A stretch of DNA of 64,000 nucleotides from CALLCD01 sp039817885. Its GTDB lineage: Bacteria > Pseudomonadota > Alphaproteobacteria > Caulobacterales > Hyphomonadaceae. Of the stretch, positions 25,551 through 33,146 are shown one piece after another; the stretch's first letter is position 1; the number at the start of each line of letters is the position of its first letter. The notes under the pieces were generated by a model, which made no database searches, was not told the origin of the DNA, and saw nothing but the letters and a program-made list of their open reading frames with translations. A program made the position numbers and the translations under genes. The DNA lies in assembly GCA_039817885.1 (NCBI GenBank), contig JBCBUY010000004.1, forward strand, positions 14,312-78,311, written 5' to 3'.

Positions 25551-26815
25551 AGCGCTTTCTCAGGTATCTCAACCATCATTCGCGTATATCCTTTTACAAA
25601 GACAGAGGGCGTGCGCGTTGGTGGCTCGAGAACGCGAATGACTGGAAATCGTTTGAGCACCTCTTCCCAGAGCACGCGGATCTGCAGCTCAGCCAGCCGA
25701 TTTCCAACACACCTGTGAATGCCGAATCCGAAAGCGACATGCCTCCGCGCATTCGTTCTGTCAGCGATAACTCTGTCAGCATTATGGAACAAACGCTCGT
25801 CCCGATTGCCAGAAAGGTACCACATCACAACACGGTCACCGGCGCGGATTTGCCGCCCTCCAAGCTCAATGTCATCCAGCGCAGTGCGGCGCATGTGCGC
25901 CAAAGGTGTCTGCCACCTTATGACCTCAGACGTGAAATTGGTGATCAGGTCAGGCTCTGCGTCCAGTTTCGCTCGCTCCTCGGGCCATGTATGCGTCGCC
26001 AGAACCGATGCCGTCATCGAATTTCGGGTCGTGTCATTGCCGCCGACAATCAACAAAAGAACGTTGCCTAGGAATTCAGGCCCATCGAGATCTTTCGTCT
26101 CCTCTCCATGCGCAAGCATGGAAATGAGGTTGGACGCAGGCGGCTCCTTGGACGCTTTCTCTCTGAGTTCCGTAAAGTACTGCAGGCATTGCATCAGCTC
26201 CATTCGCCATTGCGCCTCGCTTTCGCATATGTCCGGATTATTCCGTCCGGTGGTTACATCTGACCAACGGGTGAGCTTGGCCCGCTCTTCGAATGGAAAG
26301 CCAAACAGGGTGGCGAGCATCATCGTGGTCAGCTCAACGGAGACGTCCTTGACCCAGTCAAATGGCTCGCCAATGGGAAGCCTGTCTAAAACATACTGTG
26401 TGCGCTCACGAATTAACGGTTCATACGACGCCAAAGCCTGTGGCCCGACAGCCGGCTGAACTGTCTTGCGTTGCACGTCATGGCGTGGAGGATCCATGGC
26501 AATGAACATGGGCAAGGGAAAATCAGCAGGCGCGTTTGCGATCAAAATTCCGCCATGCTCATGGCTCGAAGAAAAGACCGCATGATTAGTGTCGACCGCC
26601 ATGATCGCTTCATGAGTGGTCACTGACCAGTAAGGACCGAACTGGGAATCCGCCGTCCGATGCACAGGCGCGTCGCGGCGCAACCGCTCGAAATACGGCC
26701 ACATTGCATCTTGCTGGAAGATTTCAGGCTGGGCAGGATGAATCTCGTTCAAGGGCATTGAGAATGCGCGTTCCCGATGATCCTCTTTTGAAAGATGCGT
26801 GATTGTGTCCGGCAT
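25547..26815 (-). CDS. Cytochrome P450
   Basis: Soluble bacterial class I P450 monooxygenase of 422 residues. Hallmarks are the I-helix GGNDTT (258-263), Glu297-V-I-Arg300 of the ExxR motif, and the haem-binding FGFGIHRCVG with Cys369. It would hydroxylate a hydrophobic substrate such as a terpenoid, steroid or fatty acyl chain, using an external ferredoxin and reductase; neither is encoded nearby. It is the first gene of the 11-gene operon, and the start ATG lies 35 bp from a palindrome that is the likely operator. Confidence 0.94.
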   Translation of the reverse strand: MPDTITHLSKEDHRERAFSMPLNEIHPAQPEIFQQDAMWPYFERLRRDAPVHRTADSQFGPYWSVTTHEAIMAVDTNHAVFSSSHEHGGILIANAPADFPLPMFIAMDPPRHDVQRKTVQPAVGPQALASYEPLIRERTQYVLDRLPIGEPFDWVKDVSVELTTMMLATLFGFPFEERAKLTRWSDVTTGRNNPDICESEAQWRMELMQCLQYFTELREKASKEPPASNLISMLAHGEETKDLDGPEFLGNVLLLIVGGNDTTRNSMTASVLATHTWPEERAKLDAEPDLITNFTSEVIRWQTPLAHMRRTALDDIELGGRQIRAGDRVVMWYLSGNRDERLFHNADRVIADRTNARRHVAFGFGIHRCVGNRLAELQIRVLWEEVLKRFPVIRVLEPPTRTPSVFVKGYTRMMVEIPEKAL

Positions 26816-26849
26816 GGCGTCGCTTACGATTTCCCTTTCAATCTCGAAA

Positions 26850-26865
26850 CAGTATGACCATACTG
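26850..26865. promoter_or_regulatory. Putative TetR operator, site A, in divergent promoter
   Basis: CAGTATGACCATACTG has perfect 7-bp arms and a 2-bp centre, and is followed by CGAAA. It lies in the 93-bp gap between the P450 operon and the propeller/serine hydrolase unit. A near copy with the same CGAAA tail occurs at 29465-29480. The size fits a TetR dimer, and a TetR gene is in the operon it precedes. Confidence 0.7.
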
Positions 26866-26908
26866 CGAAATCAGCAAGGGCTCAAAGGTCTATGAGTGGA
26901 GGAACGGC

Positions 26909-27877
26909 ATGATCTATCAGCAATGCACTCTGAGCAATGAAGTCATTGCGCTTGATGATCAAGATGATTTTCGCGAAGTCGCGCGCCATACTTTGAGAAA
27001 TGGCATGGCTCCTGATTCTGTCGCGCTCTCGGCCGATCGCCGGGAACTCTACTTCAACGCTCATAATCGACTTGAGTACTGGCGGGACGTCAATGCCGAC
27101 CAGCGCAGCGCTTTCTATTGCGTTGATGCAACGACCATGGAGGAGAAATGGTCGATCCCGCTTGCAGGCCAATGCGAGCATTTCGCCATCTCCCCAGACA
27201 AGCGCCACGTCTATAACGCCCATTACGATCGCATGTTCGTCTCCCGTGTTGATACGCAAACCAAAGAGGTTGAGCGCATACAGATCTCGGCACTTGGCGG
27301 CCACAAGGTCCGCGTCACCAAGGATGGATCGAAATGCTATGTCGGCTCGATCGTCTGGGCATCTCTGGATGAAATAGACACCGCGACGGCCAAGTTCACG
27401 CGGCGCATGACCTTCGACGACAATGTGCGCCCGTTCGCCATCTCCCCGGACGGCAAGAAATGCTACCTTCAGAAAAACCGTTTTCACGGGCTGTATGTCA
27501 TCGATCTCGAGGCCTGGGAGATCGAACGGACAGTGCCCCTGATCGACATTCCCGAACTCCCGACACCGACGGAGAACCGTTATCCGTTCACTGTCGATCA
27601 TGGCGTTGAGATTACGCCGGATGAGAAATACATCGTACTGCTCGCGACGACCGGACACTACGTAGCAATCTACTCGTATCCGGATCTCGAATACGTCGCC
27701 CATGTGCCCGTGGGCCGCGAGCCAAGCTATCTGATCATCTCGAAGGACTCCTCGAAAGCCTATGTCACCTGCCGCAAGTCGGATGAGCTTTATGTCATCA
27801 GCCTTAGTGACTTCAGCGTTGAAACGGTGGTGAAAGTGCCGGGAACGTACCCTCAGCGCATCGTGGCGGATCACTGA
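26909..27877 (+). CDS. YVTN-type beta-propeller protein
   Basis: 322 residues made of repeated propeller blades (ISPDKRHVYNAHYD, VTKDGSKCYVGS, ISPDGKKCYLQKN, ITPDEKYIVLLA, ISKDSSKAYVTC), i.e. a seven-bladed YncE-like lactonase fold. No signal peptide is visible, unlike many YncE proteins, so it may stay in the cytoplasm. GGAGGA sits at good spacing before the ATG. It lies 2 bp before a serine hydrolase gene. It might bind or open a lactone-like intermediate; no catalytic residues can be named. Confidence 0.82.
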   Translation: MIYQQCTLSNEVIALDDQDDFREVARHTLRNGMAPDSVALSADRRELYFNAHNRLEYWRDVNADQRSAFYCVDATTMEEKWSIPLAGQCEHFAISPDKRHVYNAHYDRMFVSRVDTQTKEVERIQISALGGHKVRVTKDGSKCYVGSIVWASLDEIDTATAKFTRRMTFDDNVRPFAISPDGKKCYLQKNRFHGLYVIDLEAWEIERTVPLIDIPELPTPTENRYPFTVDHGVEITPDEKYIVLLATTGHYVAIYSYPDLEYVAHVPVGREPSYLIISKDSSKAYVTCRKSDELYVISLSDFSVETVVKVPGTYPQRIVADH

Positions 27878-27879
27878 GC

Positions 27880-29295
27880 ATGCCAATTCCTCAGAACGAT
27901 CCCGACCTTTGCGGATTGGCGTGGGCGACGAAGGTCTGCGCCTCTGGCGTCTTTCACACCTTCCGCGATCCGCTGCGCACATTTTATGAAAGCTGCAATT
28001 GGATGGCCGCGCCCGACGCACTTGTGCGCCAGGCGATTCAGGAGAAAAATCCCGCTGCGCTCATGGCGCTGAGGCCGGATGTGGATTTCGATGAGGACAA
28101 CGGCCGCTTGTCTCTCTCCCTGAACGGACGCACCGCGCACGCAATCAGGTTCGGCGACCAGGGCGTCGCTGTCGTCGCTTCCCCAGATGAAGGCCCCATG
28201 TTCACCCCGCAGACGACGCCCCGCGACACGTATGCAGGCGTGAAGACACCGCTCGACCAGATCGGTATCACCGCCGAACCGGGCGTCACAGATGCAGACG
28301 CGGCGGCCATCGCGGCCGCTGAAGCCCTGGTTTTCGAAAACCCACGGCACATGACCAACGCTTTCCTGGTATTGCACAAAGGCGAGCTTCTGTCCGAGCG
28401 TTACCGCAAGCCTTTTGATGCTCAGACCCGCTTTGAGTCCTGGTCCATGGGCAAATCGCTCGCCGCGACGCTCTTTGGCGTCGCCCTCCAACAAGGCCGC
28501 GTCGATCTCGATGAACCCAGCCTGTTCGACGCCTGGGCCAGCGACGAACGCTCGGGGATTCGCGCGCGCGATCTGCTGAACATGGCGAGTGGGCTGCGCT
28601 TCTCCGGCAGCTACGGGCGCACCGAGGATACCAGCCGCAAACAGGAGGACGGGCGCTTTCTAGACCATATCTACGTCTATGCGGGCGGCGTGGACTCCCA
28701 CGCTTTCTGTCTGGGCAAGCCACTCGAGGACACGCCCGGAACAAATGGCCGGTATCGCAACTGCGATCCGCTGCTGACCATGGGACTGATCCGCGAGCGT
28801 GCTTGCAGCGGCGATGTCGGAGCCTTTCTCACCTGGCCATACGAACAGTTGCTGAACCGGATAGGAGCGACAGGCATGGTGTTGGAAACGGACCGATACG
28901 GGCATTTCCTCATATCAGGCCATGATTACGGACGTGCGCGCGATTGGGCCCGGCTCGGCCAGCTTCATCTGCAGCGCGGGGCCTGGGGCGGGGAACAGAT
29001 CCTGCCCGAGAGCTATGCCGACTTCATCCGCACACCCGCGCGCCACGCCTGGCCGCCAGGACACGCTTATGGCGGGTTCTGCTATGTCAACGCCGACAAG
29101 ATCATGCCCACTCTGCCGGGAGATGCCTTCATCATGTCCGGAGGGGGCCGCCAACGGGTGGTCATGGTCCCCTCACTCGACCTAGTGATTGTGCGGCTTG
29201 GCCATATCAACGGCCAAGGCAAAAGCCTCGAAGACACGCTGAACAAAGCCTATGGCATGATCTGCGGCGCGGTTTCCAAAGGAGTGACGTCATGA
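27880..29295 (+). CDS. Beta-lactamase-fold serine hydrolase, paralogue of the one at 16435
   Basis: 471 residues with Ser189-M-G-Lys192 (SxxK), GRYRNCD as the YxN region, and ETDRYGHFLISGHDYGRARDWARLGQL shared with the protein at 16435-17847. Both also share an N-terminal extra domain (VCASGVFHTFRDPL here). No signal peptide. Two paralogues at opposite ends of the same regulated region suggest duplication and two related cleavage steps. The next reading frame starts at its stop codon (ATGA) with an AAAGGAG site, but that gene is broken. Confidence 0.85.
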   Translation: MPIPQNDPDLCGLAWATKVCASGVFHTFRDPLRTFYESCNWMAAPDALVRQAIQEKNPAALMALRPDVDFDEDNGRLSLSLNGRTAHAIRFGDQGVAVVASPDEGPMFTPQTTPRDTYAGVKTPLDQIGITAEPGVTDADAAAIAAAEALVFENPRHMTNAFLVLHKGELLSERYRKPFDAQTRFESWSMGKSLAATLFGVALQQGRVDLDEPSLFDAWASDERSGIRARDLLNMASGLRFSGSYGRTEDTSRKQEDGRFLDHIYVYAGGVDSHAFCLGKPLEDTPGTNGRYRNCDPLLTMGLIRERACSGDVGAFLTWPYEQLLNRIGATGMVLETDRYGHFLISGHDYGRARDWARLGQLHLQRGAWGGEQILPESYADFIRTPARHAWPPGHAYGGFCYVNADKIMPTLPGDAFIMSGGGRQRVVMVPSLDLVIVRLGHINGQGKSLEDTLNKAYGMICGAVSKGVTS

Positions 29296-29438
29296 TCCCC
29301 CGCACGGTATTCAGCGAAGAGCACGACATATTCCGTAAAACCGTGCGCGCCTGAGTGGACAATCGGTTTTCACGGATCGCCAGCGGCTCATCGGAAATCA
29401 TGCACGAATAGATGGCGCGTTTCCTATTTGGACGCTGA
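29292..29438 (+). pseudogene. Internally deleted acyl-CoA dehydrogenase remnant
   Basis: A good ribosome site (AAAGGAG) and an ATG coupled to the previous stop begin a typical acyl-CoA dehydrogenase N-terminus (RTVFSEEHDIFRKTVRA). It stops at TGA after 20 codons. In the same frame the next codons read FSRIASGSSEIMHE, the usual C-terminal segment of this family (RIxxGxxEIM), then TAG, then MARFLFGR and a final TGA. So the first 20 and last roughly 28 codons remain and about 330 codons are missing, with two nonsense codons. The gene once followed the propeller and hydrolase genes in the operon. Confidence 0.78.
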
Positions 29439-29464
29439 CCTGAAAACCACACTTCTGCCAAAAC

Positions 29465-29480
29465 AGTACGATCGTATTGC
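29465..29480. promoter_or_regulatory. Putative TetR operator, site B, before TonB receptor
   Basis: CAGTACGATCGTATTG followed by CGAAA. It matches site A (26850-26865) in 12 of 16 bases, and the four changes fit the consensus CAGTAYGAYCRTAYTG. Symmetry is kept except for one pair. It lies 49 bp before the receptor start, where a repressor could block the promoter. Confidence 0.66.
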
Positions 29481-29529
29481 GAAAATATCGGATCTATGGC
29501 CTCCTACCTCAAAAGGGAGGGAGACCTTT

Positions 29530-32016
29530 ATGAATCACAGAACACGTTTTTCAGGTGTCAGCTTGCCGGTCATGGCGGCGATACTCGCCGCGCCAGCTAT
29601 CGCCCAGGATGCTTCACCCTCCGACGACGATACCGCGATGGAGATGGATCGCGTCGTCGTCACTGGCGAAAAACAGAATCGATCGCTCCAGGATACGGTG
29701 ACATCCGTCGACGTCACGACGAGCGAGGATATTCGCCGCCTCAATATCGTCGATCTTGAAGACGCGCTCTTACGGGTTGGAAATGCAGGCTTCGTCACCG
29801 TCGGCAGTGGTCGAAACGAGCAATTCACGTTACGCGGTGTTCAGTCTCAAGGCGTGACGGGAGGCAGCAACACGCCAGTCTCGACCCTGTATATCGATGG
29901 CGCAGTGGTGCCGAACCAGGCGGCTGGGGCGGCGATCTCCAACGCTTGGGATGTTCAGCAGATCGAGGTTCTGCGCGGCGCGCAGTCGACGGTCCAAGGG
30001 CGCAACTCCCTGATCGGCGCGATCGTTGTGACGACCATGGATCCAACGGATGAATTCGATTGGGCTGGCCGGTTCACGTATAGCGAGGAAGACACTTTGG
30101 AGGTGTCCGGTGCCGTGGGCGGGCCGATCATTCCAGAACAGCTCGGCTTCAGACTGTCTGGTCAATACACAGAGTCCGACGGGTTCGTCACACGGCTCGA
30201 CGGGTCGAACGGCGACGCTGAGGACACGCTATTATTTCGCGGCAAGCTTCGCTTTACGCCGACAGCAATCCCGCGCTTGCAGGCTGATCTGACCGGCATC
30301 TATCTCGATGAAACCGATGGGCTGTCCCTTGTCGATGCCGCCGATCCTGGCGCACGCCTGCAAGTCACCGACGTCGCGACCGTGACTGAGCGCGAGCTTT
30401 ATCTTTCCTCGCTTTTCCTGACTTACGATCTGACCGAGAGCATCGACCTCGTCTCGCTGACGACATATTCCCAGCTCCTCACGGATGAAGTGTCCGACTT
30501 TGACGGTTTGCCGGCCGACCCGTCGATGCCGATTACGCCGATGCGCTTTGATGATCGCGAGCAGGAAGATTTTCAGCAAGAGTTCCGGATTCTCTTCGAA
30601 ACCGAGCGCTTCTCTGGCCTTTTGGGGGCGCTCTACGCCGAGCGCGTGTCGGACGATCTTACATCCGTTACGCAGACGTTCGGCATTCCACCGATCGATC
30701 TGGCACCATTCGGGCTCGGCGGGATCTACACCTCAATCACGGCCGACGCCACCGCGGCGTTCAATCCGCCCGGCGGCTTTCCGCTCAACATCCCGGACGA
30801 TGCACCGCGATTGCTCACCGATCCTTTGATCTTTGGGAACTCTCTACCGGTCCAATCCGACTTCACTTTCGCGCCGGAATTCGAAACCTGGGCGGCCTTC
30901 GGCGAGATCTCATTCCGCGCGACGGACAAGCTGACGCTGACCGGCGGGTTCCGATACGAGCGCGAGGAGGCGGACTTTGGGGCCTCGCAGGTCAATATTC
31001 TGGTTGAAGAATCAGACGCCGCTGCGCTGACGACGGGGAACCCTGCGCTTCCAGGCGTCATAGAGGACATCCTTTTGCGCGAATACACCCCGATCCTCGG
31101 TGCAAGCGATGCGGCTTTGGCGGCTGCGGCTGCGGCTGCGGCCCCCGATATCGCAGCGACCTATCCAGCTTTCGGGCAAGCGGTTGTCGGTATTCTCGCC
31201 GGACCGAATTTCCTTGTTCCAATTGCGATCGATGAAACGCAGGTGTTCGATGTGTTTCTGCCGAAGGGCGTGATCACATATGATTTTACGGATGCGATTT
31301 CGCTGTCGGCGAGCGTTCAGCGCGCTTATCGACCGGGCGGGATCGGCATCAATCCAGTCCGGGGCGAGCCGTTCATTTTTGATGAGGAGGACTCGTGGAA
31401 CTACGAACTGGCCTTGCGTGCGCAGTCACCTAACGGTCGATGGACCTTCAACGCCAACGCGTTCTTTATCGACTGGCAAGACCAGCAACTGGAAGTGACG
31501 CTGTCGCCGACGCCGCAAGACACAGAAGTGGTCAACGCCGGCGAAAGCCAGCTCTATGGCCTAGAGGCGACTCTAGATGTCGCCGTGAATGAGAACTGGG
31601 ACGTGTTTGCGACCCTCGGCCTTTTGGAGACCGAGATCACGGAGGACGACCGCCCGGAAGTGATCGCCGACCCTTCGCTGTCTCTCGTCGGAAATAGCTT
31701 TCCCTTCGCCCCAACCTATACCGCAACGGTCGGCGCGAATTTCGAATATGATTTCGGCCTTTCGGGAACCGTCGACGTCAACTTCTCAGACGGCAGCGAA
31801 CCGTTGTTGCCGAACGGGCAGGGCTTTCCGGAGAATGACTCGCGGGTTCTTGTGAACTTCCGTCTCGGTTACGAAATCTTCGACAACACCGACCTCTTCG
31901 TTTTCGGATCTAACATTTTCGATGATACTTTTCTCGCCAACGCGGCTGCGGCAGGCGGCGGCGTGGTCGTCGGCGATCCGCAGGTCTTTGGTATCGGTCT
32001 CCAGTTTAGACGCTGA
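29530..32016 (+). CDS. TonB-dependent outer-membrane receptor
   Basis: 828 residues from the ATG at 29530, which has GGGAGGGAGA upstream and opens with a signal peptide ending near AIAQ. A TonB box-like segment (MDRVVVTG) and a plug domain (SVDVTTSEDIRRLNIVDLEDALLRV; QQIEVLRGAQSTVQGRNSLIGAI) precede a large beta-barrel that ends in alternating aromatic strands (FGIGLQFRR). It takes up a substrate too large for porins. An Ala-rich stretch around 31110-31145, encoded by repeated GCGGCT units, lies in an outside loop. Downstream of TetR-type site B, it probably brings in the substrate of the cluster. Confidence 0.92.
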   Translation: MNHRTRFSGVSLPVMAAILAAPAIAQDASPSDDDTAMEMDRVVVTGEKQNRSLQDTVTSVDVTTSEDIRRLNIVDLEDALLRVGNAGFVTVGSGRNEQFTLRGVQSQGVTGGSNTPVSTLYIDGAVVPNQAAGAAISNAWDVQQIEVLRGAQSTVQGRNSLIGAIVVTTMDPTDEFDWAGRFTYSEEDTLEVSGAVGGPIIPEQLGFRLSGQYTESDGFVTRLDGSNGDAEDTLLFRGKLRFTPTAIPRLQADLTGIYLDETDGLSLVDAADPGARLQVTDVATVTERELYLSSLFLTYDLTESIDLVSLTTYSQLLTDEVSDFDGLPADPSMPITPMRFDDREQEDFQQEFRILFETERFSGLLGALYAERVSDDLTSVTQTFGIPPIDLAPFGLGGIYTSITADATAAFNPPGGFPLNIPDDAPRLLTDPLIFGNSLPVQSDFTFAPEFETWAAFGEISFRATDKLTLTGGFRYEREEADFGASQVNILVEESDAAALTTGNPALPGVIEDILLREYTPILGASDAALAAAAAAAAPDIAATYPAFGQAVVGILAGPNFLVPIAIDETQVFDVFLPKGVITYDFTDAISLSASVQRAYRPGGIGINPVRGEPFIFDEEDSWNYELALRAQSPNGRWTFNANAFFIDWQDQQLEVTLSPTPQDTEVVNAGESQLYGLEATLDVAVNENWDVFATLGLLETEITEDDRPEVIADPSLSLVGNSFPFAPTYTATVGANFEYDFGLSGTVDVNFSDGSEPLLPNGQGFPENDSRVLVNFRLGYEIFDNTDLFVFGSNIFDDTFLANAAAAGGGVVVGDPQVFGIGLQFRR

Positions 32017-32026
32017 GAAAGCGCCG

Positions 32027-32989
32027 GTGCCGACCTATGCGCCCCATCAGGCGCGAGCGGGTTATGTTTGGCGTCCGGCCCTGCTTTATGGCGGCGCGTA
32101 TTTGTTTTTCGCGCTTGGCGTTAAGCTGCTCTCCAGCGCGACGCAAGCGCAGGCCGCCCCAGCGATTTCAGGCTTCGCGTTCGGCCTTGCGACCGTCGCC
32201 GCTCTCTATGTCCGCAGAGGCCTGCTTAGACGACGTAGACAAAATGGACCGCCCGTTAGGCTCACCGCTGCAAACCTATCCTCAAGTTTCGCCTGCTGTG
32301 TGATCGTTGTAACGACCGCTTTGGCTTACACGTTTGACGGCGTCAGCATACTGCTGGCGCTCCTTCTAATGCGCATCGGCGTGCTCATTCTGGCACCAAT
32401 CATTGATTTCGCTAATAAGCGAGAAGTCCGTCCCGCCTCATTGGCAGGTGTCTTGATTTGCATAGGCGCGGCACTGCTGACACTGTTCAGAAGCTCCTGG
32501 CCAACTCTGCCAACCGCGCTCCAGATTGTTCTAACTCTCTACCTGCTCGCATACTTTGTCCGTCTGGGACTTATGACCCGTTTCGCCAAGACAGAAGAGC
32601 GCGCGCCACGTGGCGACTGGTTTATCGTTGAGACCGGCATGGTTGCAGCGGCAAGCTTGGTGGTCGCTCTTGCATCATTGGTCTGGAGCGTGGACACGCC
32701 TGATGCGATGCGTGTTTCCATGGTTGGCGCTTTCGCGGGTGCAACCTATGGCTTGGCTTTCGTGCAAGGCACCCTGATTTATCTGGATTGGCGGGAGAAC
32801 ACGCTTGCGGTCGGGGTCAACCGATCTGCAAGCTTGCTTGCCGGTATGGGCGCGAGCCTTGTGGGCGCAGTCATGTTCGGTTTTCCGCTTCCTGCCTCGC
32901 CAGAATGGATTGCAGCCGCTCTCGTGCTCTGCGCGCTCGGTTTTCTTGGCGTGCGCACCGGAGCGCTTTCAAGCTTGCACAAAACCTAG
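32027..32989 (+). CDS. Multi-pass membrane protein, possibly DMT (EamA)-like
   Basis: About 320 residues from a GTG at 32027, 10 bp after the receptor stop and preceded by GAGAAAG; the frame is open further back into the receptor gene but that start is unlikely. It shows about ten hydrophobic helices in a layout like the drug/metabolite transporter group, but I see no motif that settles the family. Being directly behind the receptor, it may export or import a small molecule of the same pathway. Confidence 0.6.
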   Translation: MPTYAPHQARAGYVWRPALLYGGAYLFFALGVKLLSSATQAQAAPAISGFAFGLATVAALYVRRGLLRRRRQNGPPVRLTAANLSSSFACCVIVVTTALAYTFDGVSILLALLLMRIGVLILAPIIDFANKREVRPASLAGVLICIGAALLTLFRSSWPTLPTALQIVLTLYLLAYFVRLGLMTRFAKTEERAPRGDWFIVETGMVAAASLVVALASLVWSVDTPDAMRVSMVGAFAGATYGLAFVQGTLIYLDWRENTLAVGVNRSASLLAGMGASLVGAVMFGFPLPASPEWIAAALVLCALGFLGVRTGALSSLHKT

Positions 32990-33146
32990 GCCTGTCAGGA
33001 TAGGATTGTCAGAGGAAACGGTGCTTGAAGCGAGGTTTCTCTCACCTTAATCCCGATGCAGTATCAAATACCCATACCGCTATTTGAAAACATCTCCGGA
33101 TATGATCCAGCTTGCGGTGATGATGTATGTTCGATGGGACGCGACA

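Noticed and set aside
26882..28021. 379-codon minus-strand frame
   Set aside because: Antisense to the propeller and serine hydrolase genes and across their junction; composition rich in Arg and His and no family resemblance.
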